Source: JBGQAS01 sp964498605
GTDB lineage: Bacteria; Chloroflexota; Anaerolineae; Anaerolineales; Anaerolineaceae
Length of the DNA stretch: 8,857 nt
Direction of reading: 5' to 3'
NCBI GenBank assembly: GCA_964498605.1
Contig: CAZCHK010000070.1
Coordinates: forward strand, 1 to 8,857
Of the stretch, positions 1 through 6,345 are shown piece by piece. The notes beneath the pieces are model-generated. The model searched no databases. It was not told the origin of the DNA and was given only the letters and a program-made list of their open reading frames with translations. Positions within the stretch are counted from its first letter, which is position 1. Each line of letters begins with the position of its first letter. Made by a program: the position numbers and the translations under genes.

Positions 1-1396
1 CCAGCACTTCGCCGCACAATTCGTTCCAGGGGATCCAGTCGGACTGCACCATGGGCATGGGTCCTTGCGTAGATAGTGTGGAGAGGTCAACGCGGCCTAT
101 GGTTGGTGAGTAAAGGTCCAACAGCAGTTGTTCGCCGGAAAACGCCTGGCAGTGTCCGCTCAGGCAGTAGACGCTCACAGTTTCACCCATGCGCCTGACA
201 CCCATGCTGCCGGTGCTGTTCCTGCCAGGATTAAGCATAACAAAAACAAACGCTCCCTCGCTGTCCCGCGGCAGGTTGACGCGATAAGCGCGCAATTCCT
301 CGCTACGGATGAGCACACCGCCTCCCAGGAGCGCGGTAACGGTGAGATCGGAGAATTCCGGCTCGACTGAGGCGCCATTTTCATAGGTTGTGTGATTGAT
401 GGCAATAAAGCGCAGTTTGGTGTCGGGCACGAGGTCGAAATCGACATTGATATTGACCGTGGAGGTATCGTCGCCGTAAGCTTTGACGGTCTTCAGCTGA
501 ATGTTGGCGACGGACTGGGAGCTGGTGCTGAGCGTTTCGCCGGGTTGAATGATTCCGAAAACATCCACGTCTGAAAGGCTGGAGCCGTCGGCAGGCACCC
601 TGGAGACCGCGCCTTCGACGAGGATTGCCACTCCAGAATCGGGAGGCAGTTTGGTTTGTTTCTGGGGTGCCGTGGCGATGAAGATTGCCGTCACTGCCGC
701 CGCGAGCAGCGCAATGCCGATCAGGATGATGCTCCACAGTGGCATCTTGACCCTGCTGCGGTTGCGCAGAACGACCACGGAAACATTGTCCACGACGTTG
801 CGCCCCATGGCAAGCGCGCTGAGATGCTTGGCAGCGCCGGTGGGATCCTCGTAGCGATCGATAAGGGCGAATTCCTGCTCGTTGATGGCGTTGAACAAGC
901 CATCAGAGGAGAGGACAATCTTGTCGCCGGGTTTGAGACGGTAATGCGTCACCGCAGGCGCCCTGCCCGCCAGGTTCTCAGGCAATGCGCGAGGCTGTGC
1001 AGCGTTTCTGAACAGCTGCGCTTTGTTGTTGTACACCAGGTAGGCACGCGTGTTGGTGCCAGTCTGAATGGTGTACGCGCTGCCTTTGCTGACCGCGACC
1101 AGAGTGTAATGCGCCTGCGCGCTGAACTGCGCCTGCAGCGCGTAGCCCACCTGGGCAGCGGTGTGGAATGCATCCAGGCTGGTGGAATGGGTGAACTCGC
1201 GACGCACAAAATCGGAAGCCTGGGCGGGTTCCGGAGCTCCTTGCCAGCCGCCATCCATGACGAAGCCGATCTGGAATTGCAGGCCGCCGCGGGTCTCAAC
1301 GCTGCCGGTGAAGATTGCGTCCACCAGGCGTTGGGTGGCGCTGGTTGCACCTATCTGTTGGTCTTTGCCTAGTCGGATAGTAGTATTTTCCATCAT
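1..1396 (-). CDS. Degenerate PP2C-like membrane protein with FecR-like domain (3' end outside window)
   Basis: The frame is open from ATG 1396 to the left edge (465 residues seen, no stop). The layout copies the upstream phosphatase: a PP2C-like domain (about 1-209), one membrane segment (about 219-242) and a FecR-like domain (about 253-420) ending in 'CLSGHC' (411-416), matching 'CLQDQC' in the neighbour. The PP2C part is shorter and damaged. The N-terminal 'EDR' motif is absent, 'VADGIGG' has become 'VMDGGWQG', and the metal-binding 'GDSR' has become 'GTNTR' (113-117). Only the later 'SSDGLF' (163-168) and 'VDNVSVVV' (202-209) motifs look normal. A normal two-metal site is therefore unlikely, and the protein may act as a pseudophosphatase that binds substrates or signals. 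It begins 9 bp after the upstream stop, clearly in the same operon. Weak residual activity cannot be excluded from sequence. Confidence 0.85.
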   Translation of the reverse strand, partial: MMENTTIRLGKDQQIGATSATQRLVDAIFTGSVETRGGLQFQIGFVMDGGWQGAPEPAQASDFVRREFTHSTSLDAFHTAAQVGYALQAQFSAQAHYTLVAVSKGSAYTIQTGTNTRAYLVYNNKAQLFRNAAQPRALPENLAGRAPAVTHYRLKPGDKIVLSSDGLFNAINEQEFALIDRYEDPTGAAKHLSALAMGRNVVDNVSVVVLRNRSRVKMPLWSIILIGIALLAAAVTAIFIATAPQKQTKLPPDSGVAILVEGAVSRVPADGSSLSDVDVFGIIQPGETLSTSSQSVANIQLKTVKAYGDDTSTVNINVDFDLVPDTKLRFIAINHTTYENGASVEPEFSDLTVTALLGGGVLIRSEELRAYRVNLPRDSEGAFVFVMLNPGRNSTGSMGVRRMGETVSVYCLSGHCQAFSGEQLLLDLYSPTIGRVDLSTLSTQGPMPMVQSDWIPWNELCGEVL

Positions 1397-1400
1397 GTGT

Positions 1401-1404
1401 TCCT
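1401..1404 (-). promoter_or_regulatory. Ribosome binding site between the two PP2C-type genes
   Basis: AGGA on the minus strand lies in the 9-bp gap after the phosphatase TAA (1408-1406). It stands 4 nt before the ATG at 1396 and 7 nt before a second, adjacent ATG at 1393. The second spacing is more usual, so initiation may occur at either codon. Confidence 0.55.
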
Positions 1405-1405
1405 G

Positions 1406-3295
1406 TTATTGTGACTCATCGTCATCTTTTATATTTTTACAATTACTGTCTTGTAAATCCACATAACCATCTTGGTCATTATCATTTCCATCATTGCACT
1501 GAGTTGTTGGGGGAACCGTTTCCTCAGTAGGTGTTTCATCCGTCGGGGTCTCCTCAGTAGGCGTTTCATCCGTCGGGGTCTCCTCAGTAGGCGTTTCATC
1601 CGTCGGGGTCTCTTGTGTTATTGCTTGAGTGGTTGAAATGATAGTAATCATGGGGGTTTGTTTTAGATCTGGCGTGCTGGTTGCCGTTGGTGCTACATAT
1701 CCTCGGGGTGTGCGTGTGGCGGTGGGCAGTGGTGTGTCTGAAGGAGCCGGGGTTGGCTCGAGAACAATACCCCTGACGAACTGCCAAAGCTCGTTGCGAG
1801 TGCCTTCCACAACCTGGAATACGCCATCGATCCATCGCACAGACCAGCCTTCCGCCATGTCCTGCTCCGCTTCGGGGGGCTTTACAAACCAGCATTGGTC
1901 CTGTAGGCAGTCCATGTCCACGGCACCGATGCTTGGATCGTAGCGCACACCCATAATCGATCCCTTTACCCACATGCGCGCGTCGTCGGGGGTGAGGATG
2001 ACAAAACGCTTGCCTTCAGGGTAGCCTTCAGGCAGCACCACCAGCAGGCGGCCCCTGGTCAGGCGGAGGGTGCTTTCGGAAGCGTTGTTATCGCCGAAAA
2101 CGATCTCGCTATCCGGCGCGAGATAGAGGCTTGCCTGCCCGGGAAAGATCAGACGGATGAATCCGTCCTGACTGCCGGTGCTGATGCGTGTCCCGGGGAC
2201 GAAGTCGATCAGGGATTCCAGTATCTCCTCGTCACCTCTTGAATCCCGCTGACTTCCGTCGACTCGGGTGAGCAGCACATCGGGTCCTTCCAGCGACATG
2301 ACATAAACCTGGGAGGGCGGTACGACGACTTTTGGCGTGGGTTGCGCCTGGGCGCGTGTCGACGTGAAGCGCGGCACCACCAGCGCGGCGGTGATTGCCA
2401 GCGCTACGAGAATACCCGCGCCGATCAGGGCGGGTTTGCGCATGTTGGTCTTGCGGTGCGCGCCAGGCATTTCAATTACCACCACGGAAACGTTGTCGTT
2501 GACATTGCGATCCAACGCCTGCTTAACCAGACGTTTGGCTACCTGATCCTGTGGACTTTCGAGCACGATACGCGTGATCTCTTCAGTCTCCACGAAATGC
2601 CCCTTCCCGTCGCGGCGGGTTTTGGTCAGACCGTCGGAACAAAGGACTATGCGGTCACCGGGCTGCAGCTGGTATCCCTGGTTCGCCAGTGCTTCCGCGT
2701 CGCTGGTCCGTTCACCGTTCCAGTAGATGCCCAGGTCCACATCAACGCTCTCCTCGTAGGCAATGGAGCGCACCAGTTCGTCCCGCTTGGGATGATGTGC
2801 GGCTTCCTCGGGTTTGAGCTTTTTCGCTTTAACTACTTCCCAAGCCCAGGTGTGATCGACTGTGAGCTGGCGGATGGATTTGTTTTTTTCATTGACAAGA
2901 TAAATGCGGCTGTCGCCAATGTTGGCGATGTACAGGCGGTTCTGGTGCACCACCGCCACGGCGGCGGTAGAGCCCATATCGCGCTTGCGGGAATCGCTCA
3001 TTGCCTCATGGTACACATCGCGGTTCACCTTCTGCAGCGCGTCCTTGAGCATTTTGAGGATGTCCGTGTCAACGGAATTGGCGAAGTAATCCATCACGCC
3101 CTTGACCGTGGCTTCAGCGGCACGCTCACCGGCGCTTTCGCCGCCAATGCCATCCGCCACCACGCCTACAGTCAAAAACAATCCGCTGCGGGTACGGATC
3201 TGTTTGACATCACAGCGGTCTTCATAAAACCGCGAGGAGGCGCGACCGATATCGGAATCCTGGGAGATGTAAGGGGAAGAAGAGTTATCTGTCAT
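1406..3295 (-). CDS. Transmembrane PP2C Ser/Thr phosphatase with FecR-like outside domain
   Basis: This 629-residue protein has a cytoplasmic PP2C domain (about 14-275) with all metal-binding motifs: 'YEDR' (24-27), 'VADGIGG' (46-52), 'NIGDSR' (125-130), 'SDGLTK' (220-225) and 'NDNVS' (266-270). It should remove phosphate placed by the neighbouring kinases. One membrane segment (about 287-308) is followed by a FecR-like beta domain (about 355-470) with 'PGTRISTGS', 'LYLAPDSEIVF' and 'VKGSIMGVRYD', ending in a 'CLQDQC' Cys pair (463-468). A Pro/Thr stretch (514-560) leads to a 10-residue ETPTDETPTE unit repeated three times (562-591), and then to a Cys-bracketed Asp/Asn module (600-619). The start at 3295 has no clear Shine-Dalgarno site; it is the only Met before the catalytic core, and the kinase stop lies 20 bp upstream, so translation may be coupled. 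The last ~30 codons are AT-rich (20 G/C of 60 at 1441-1500), unlike the core. Confidence 0.93.
   Translation of the reverse strand: MTDNSSSPYISQDSDIGRASSRFYEDRCDVKQIRTRSGLFLTVGVVADGIGGESAGERAAEATVKGVMDYFANSVDTDILKMLKDALQKVNRDVYHEAMSDSRKRDMGSTAAVAVVHQNRLYIANIGDSRIYLVNEKNKSIRQLTVDHTWAWEVVKAKKLKPEEAAHHPKRDELVRSIAYEESVDVDLGIYWNGERTSDAEALANQGYQLQPGDRIVLCSDGLTKTRRDGKGHFVETEEITRIVLESPQDQVAKRLVKQALDRNVNDNVSVVVIEMPGAHRKTNMRKPALIGAGILVALAITAALVVPRFTSTRAQAQPTPKVVVPPSQVYVMSLEGPDVLLTRVDGSQRDSRGDEEILESLIDFVPGTRISTGSQDGFIRLIFPGQASLYLAPDSEIVFGDNNASESTLRLTRGRLLVVLPEGYPEGKRFVILTPDDARMWVKGSIMGVRYDPSIGAVDMDCLQDQCWFVKPPEAEQDMAEGWSVRWIDGVFQVVEGTRNELWQFVRGIVLEPTPAPSDTPLPTATRTPRGYVAPTATSTPDLKQTPMITIISTTQAITQETPTDETPTEETPTDETPTEETPTDETPTEETVPPTTQCNDGNDNDQDGYVDLQDSNCKNIKDDDESQ
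1521..1610 (-). repeat. Three tandem 30-bp repeats inside the phosphatase gene
   Basis: Three head-to-tail 30-bp units (1521-1550, 1551-1580, 1581-1610) differ at one base only (position 1532). Because 30 is a multiple of three they keep frame and encode three copies of a Thr/Pro/acidic decapeptide in the outside stalk of the PP2C protein. Near-identity at DNA level points to recent expansion by slippage or recombination. Confidence 0.95.
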
Positions 3296-3315
3296 AAGCT
3301 GTGGCTAATTCTATA

Positions 3316-4263
3316 TCAATTTATACCGAACAACCACTTGCGTTTTTTGCCAGTGGTCACTACCTCGTCGCGTGCATAGCGGTTCAGGAAAGACACTAGA
3401 TCAGAGACATTGGGGCGGAATTCGGGGCGCTTGGACATGCAGGTCATGATCATCTCATCCAGGTCTGGCGGTACGGTTGGATTCTGCGACCTGACATCTT
3501 CAGGTTGTTTATACAGGATGGCGCTGGTAAGGCTGCCTTCAGTCATGCCGATGAAGGGCATCTTGGTGGTGAGCATGCGGTAGAGCAGCACGCCGACAGC
3601 GTAGATATCCACCTTGGTAGCATCCAGCTGAAATTCGGGAGCCAGCTCGCCGCGCACGTAGTTTAACCGCTCGGGGGACATCCACGGCAGCGCTCCAGCG
3701 TCCTGCTGAATGCGGCGCACCTTGGCGGCGATACCGAAATCAATCAGCACCGGCTCGAAGGGGGTGCCTTTGTCCAACACCTTGCGGAAAAGGACGTTAT
3801 CCGTCTTGACATCGTTATGGGCGTACCCCATGGAGTGAACATAACCCAGGGCTGCGGCGACTTTGCTGGAAATGGCGCAGGCCTCGCCAACGGTCAGTTG
3901 ATTCACGTTTTTGAGCAGATCCCGCAGCGAGCCGCCAGCGAGATATTCCATGACGAAGTACCAGGGGTAACCTTCCAGCTCAGTGGCGCGCTCGTAGTAA
4001 AGTGTGCGACCGATCTCTGACATGATGGGAACCACGCGCACAATGGAGGGATGGCTGAACCGGGTGAGGATCTCCACCTCGGCTTTGAGAGCGTTCATGA
4101 AGAAGCGGTCGTTGGTCGCGCGGCTGATTTTTAGTGCGACATCGCCGTGGCCATTTTTTGCATACGCGGCGCGCACGACGAACGCCATGCCACCGCTGCC
4201 TTCAGGGAGGATTTCCTTGATGACGAACTGCGATATTTTCTGGTTGATCTTTACAGTAGACAT
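3316..4263 (-). CDS. Soluble non-RD Ser/Thr protein kinase
   Basis: This 315-residue protein is little more than a kinase domain. It has no signal peptide or membrane segment and ends in a short basic tail ('GKKRKW', 305-310). Motifs seen are the glycine loop 'EGSGGMAFV' (21-29), Lys45 in 'VALK', 'HNDVKTDN' (149-156, catalytic Asp151), 'DFG' (175-177) and 'SPE' (196-198). Catalytic residues are kept, so it should be active. Two things are odd. The HRD arginine is Asn150, making it a non-RD kinase. The stretch between DFG and SPE (178-195) contains no Ser, Thr or Tyr, so it cannot be switched on by activation-loop phosphorylation in the usual way. It lies between the vWA/FHA gene (19 bp upstream) and the PP2C gene (20 bp downstream), which suggests these partners set its activity or substrates. 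It is clearly a different kinase class from the receptor kinase in the same cluster. Confidence 0.92.
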   Translation of the reverse strand: MSTVKINQKISQFVIKEILPEGSGGMAFVVRAAYAKNGHGDVALKISRATNDRFFMNALKAEVEILTRFSHPSIVRVVPIMSEIGRTLYYERATELEGYPWYFVMEYLAGGSLRDLLKNVNQLTVGEACAISSKVAAALGYVHSMGYAHNDVKTDNVLFRKVLDKGTPFEPVLIDFGIAAKVRRIQQDAGALPWMSPERLNYVRGELAPEFQLDATKVDIYAVGVLLYRMLTTKMPFIGMTEGSLTSAILYKQPEDVRSQNPTVPPDLDEMIMTCMSKRPEFRPNVSDLVSFLNRYARDEVVTTGKKRKWLFGIN

Positions 4264-4273
4264 GCTTCAGGGT

Positions 4274-4279
4274 TCTCCT
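4274..4279 (-). promoter_or_regulatory. Ribosome binding site of the soluble kinase
   Basis: AGGAGA on the minus strand lies 10 nt before the ATG at 4263 and 3 nt after the TAG of the vWA/FHA gene (4285-4283). The spacing is somewhat long but usable, and it fits an operon junction. Confidence 0.55.
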
Positions 4280-4282
4280 GTA

Positions 4283-6181
4283 CTAGATGCGGTGGGTAGC
4301 GCCGTCGTCGATGATAGAAGTGTCGTCGGAAGGCGCGTCGCCCGGCAGTCTTGGCGGTAGATTCGGCGTGCTCACGCCATCGGGTTTGGTGAACGTGAAG
4401 CGCAGCTCAATGCCGCCTCGCTCCACCTGCCCCAGCTCGAGCATGTCATCGCCATGCAGTTCAACGGACATGAGCGGTTCAAGGCGATTGCCGTTGAGGT
4501 GCGTGCCCCACTGGCTGTCCTCATCGCGGATGAAGAAAGTGCCGTCCTCGTCCAGGATGGTGCAGTGCAGGCGGCTGATGGGGCTCTCCTCCTGCCCGGC
4601 AGTGCCCTGGAAAATCAGTTCAGCATGTCTGCGTGACCTGCCAATGGGAGTGGTGCCGAAGATCTCGAAGACGCTACGTTCGCCATCCTCCAGTCCCTTG
4701 GTGACAACGATATAGGCTTTTGCGGTCATGATACGGCGGCGCTTGGTGATGCTGGTGACGATTTCCAAACCCTTCTGGATAATGTCGCCGCCCTTCTGGA
4801 TAGCTTTTCCGGCGCCGGAAGCGATCTGCTTGCGGAAGATGATCACCAGGACGACCGCGGCGGCTGCCAGAACCAGGCTGACGATCTGGATGATCAGGCT
4901 GACACGGGCAGCCTCAACATTGATAATCCCAGCGACCGGTTCGCTACGGGTGATGAAACCCAGCTCGTCCTGCACTTCGACCTGGACGGTGACGGGATTA
5001 TCGCCGGACTTCTTGATGTCGCGGATATCCCAGGTGAATTCAAAGGGAGAAGAAGGTGATTCCAGCGTGGAGACAGTGCTGCCATCGATCAGCAGCGTGG
5101 CACGGGTCAGATTGCGCTGATAGCCATCCGGCCATTCCACGGCGGCGCGCACGGTGGTTGAAGTGGGTTCGAGAGCGTTGTCGTTCATGCCGTTGATGCT
5201 GCGTTCAATGAGAAAGGCGGGAAGCGGTTTTTGAACCAGCAGCACCGGCGCCTGCACGTTGACCGTGAATACGGCGTTGTCGTGCACGGTGTCAGCCGCA
5301 TTGGAAATGAAAACATGCCTTTCAGATGTGCTGGTGTTGGAAGAACGGAATGTCACCTCATATTGAGTGCGGCGGGAATCGATCTGCTCGAACATCGGGT
5401 CCAGGACATAAGGCGTGTCGTAGTAGTAAAAGTCGCCCTCGGTCGATGAGGCGATCAGGTTGAAATCAGCCGTGTTCTCCTGGACATGGCGGAACTGGAC
5501 CACGTTGATGATGGGGGCGCTCACGTCGCTGATGAGGCGGTTGAACTCGTCCCAGGGTCCCTTTTTGTTGGTTTCGAGCGCGGAAGTGAAAAAGAGAATA
5601 AACTCGGAGCGCCCATCGTCCTCCACGTTCTTAAGCGCATTGAGCGCGTAGTTGACACCTTTCAGACCGCTAGTCAGGTTACCGGTGGTAGGCTGGTATT
5701 TCTGCAGGGCTTCTTCAAGGTCTTGCGGAGACGAACTGAAATCGCTGATGACGAGCGTCTCTTCTCCTCGCACGGCAAGGATCATGACCGTGTCCGTGCC
5801 GTCCATGGTCTTTAGAAATTCCTTGATAACCTTTTTCATGGCGGAGATGCGGGATTCCTGGGTGATGATATTGGCGGAAGGCATGGCGCCGGGGTCGATA
5901 ACAAAAATGACGCGTGCGCCGATATCCAGGGCGTTGAGGGTGAAGGCGACCTCTTTCTGGTCCTCTTCGACGCGGATGTCTTCAGCTTTCAATTCGCCAA
6001 TAGGATCGCCTTTTTCGTCCAGTGCCTGGAAGGAAACGCGCACCTCAGGGAAAGCCGAAGCATTCACCGCGGTGATATCCAGCGAAGTGAGTGTGCTGGC
6101 TGCAAGGCTAGAGCTGGCAATGGAAAACAGCATGGCGGCTGCGAGGGTGATGCTTAAAAGCGCCCAGGTTCGTTTTTGCAT
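4283..6181 (-). CDS. Exported vWA-domain protein with membrane anchor and cytoplasmic FHA domain
   Basis: This 632-residue protein joins an outside vWA domain to a cytoplasmic phosphothreonine reader. Residues 1-28 are a signal peptide ('MQKR' plus hydrophobic core, cleavage near Ala27/28). A vWA-like domain follows (about 88-280). Its metal site is degraded: the usual DxSxS is 'DPGAM' at 96-100. A beta-rich stretch (about 310-420, Ig-like or linker) leads to one membrane segment (about 427-449) and a basic inside stretch ('TKRRR', 479-483). The FHA domain (about 487-597) keeps its phosphopeptide residues: Gly514-Arg515, Ser536-Arg537-His539, and 'GTHLNG' with Asn563. The tail ends in an acidic Thr motif, 'DDTSIIDD' (619-626). 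The next gene, a kinase, starts 19 bp downstream, so the pair is very likely co-expressed and the FHA domain may read phosphothreonine made by one of the two kinases. The vWA call rests on the fold pattern; the FHA call is firm. Confidence 0.88.
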   Translation of the reverse strand: MQKRTWALLSITLAAAMLFSIASSSLAASTLTSLDITAVNASAFPEVRVSFQALDEKGDPIGELKAEDIRVEEDQKEVAFTLNALDIGARVIFVIDPGAMPSANIITQESRISAMKKVIKEFLKTMDGTDTVMILAVRGEETLVISDFSSSPQDLEEALQKYQPTTGNLTSGLKGVNYALNALKNVEDDGRSEFILFFTSALETNKKGPWDEFNRLISDVSAPIINVVQFRHVQENTADFNLIASSTEGDFYYYDTPYVLDPMFEQIDSRRTQYEVTFRSSNTSTSERHVFISNAADTVHDNAVFTVNVQAPVLLVQKPLPAFLIERSINGMNDNALEPTSTTVRAAVEWPDGYQRNLTRATLLIDGSTVSTLESPSSPFEFTWDIRDIKKSGDNPVTVQVEVQDELGFITRSEPVAGIINVEAARVSLIIQIVSLVLAAAAVVLVIIFRKQIASGAGKAIQKGGDIIQKGLEIVTSITKRRRIMTAKAYIVVTKGLEDGERSVFEIFGTTPIGRSRRHAELIFQGTAGQEESPISRLHCTILDEDGTFFIRDEDSQWGTHLNGNRLEPLMSVELHGDDMLELGQVERGGIELRFTFTKPDGVSTPNLPPRLPGDAPSDDTSIIDDGATHRI

Positions 6182-6188
6182 AAAAAAT

Positions 6189-6193
6189 CCTCC
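6189..6193 (-). promoter_or_regulatory. Ribosome binding site that fixes the vWA/FHA start
   Basis: GGAGG on the minus strand lies 7 nt before the ATG at 6181. The same frame is open to an earlier ATG at 6262, but that start has no such site and would put 27 polar residues before a clean signal peptide. The start at 6181 is therefore preferred. Confidence 0.85.
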
Positions 6194-6248
6194 AAAAAGT
6201 GTTGAGAAGCTCCCGAAAGGAGAATACCCGCTCATCTTCTCGTGAATA

Positions 6249-6254
6249 ATTATA
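6249..6254 (-). promoter_or_regulatory. Possible -10 box upstream of the vWA/FHA gene
   Basis: TATAAT on the minus strand lies about 67 bp before the vWA/FHA start at 6181, inside a 164-bp gap. This gap is far longer than the 9-20 bp gaps between the genes that follow. No good -35 box stands 16-18 bp upstream and there is no TGn extension, so a second promoter here is plausible but weakly supported. Confidence 0.3.
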
Positions 6255-6327
6255 TACTGCAAAAGAATCAGGATCGCATGACTGAACGCCTTACAGTTTT
6301 ATTAGGACACGAAGCTGTACCCCCCTG

Positions 6328-6343
6328 TTTTTGCGCGCAAAAA
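6328..6343. repeat. 16-bp perfect palindrome just after the receptor kinase stop
   Basis: TTTTTGCGCGCAAAAA reads the same on both strands and begins 2 bp beyond the kinase TGA (6348-6346). As RNA it could only form a weak A/U-rich stem with a CGCG loop, and no U-run follows it on the minus strand, so it is a poor intrinsic terminator. It could equally be a protein-binding site or chance. Confidence 0.4.
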
Positions 6344-6345
6344 GC

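Noticed and set aside
381..1350. Minus-strand open frames at 381-737 and 949-1350
   Set aside because: Both are out-of-frame shadows of the PP2C-like gene, which reads without a stop from 1396 to the window edge in another frame.
656..1372. Plus-strand open frame of 238 codons
   Set aside because: It lies opposite the PP2C-like paralogue, whose frame is continuous and has clear family motifs. The plus-strand product resembles nothing known.
1521..1610. CRISPR-like array
   Set aside because: The 30-bp units are directly joined with no spacers, and they encode an in-frame Thr/Pro repeat of a protein stalk.
2342..3379. Long plus-strand open frame of 345 codons opposite the phosphatase
   Set aside because: It is antisense to a PP2C with all catalytic motifs, has no recognisable domain and no ribosome site. 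It is a by-product of GC-rich codon use on the other strand.
6182..6262. Earlier ATG at 6262 as start of the vWA/FHA protein
   Set aside because: It would place a polar extension before a normal signal peptide, and the strong GGAGG lies directly before the inner ATG at 6181.
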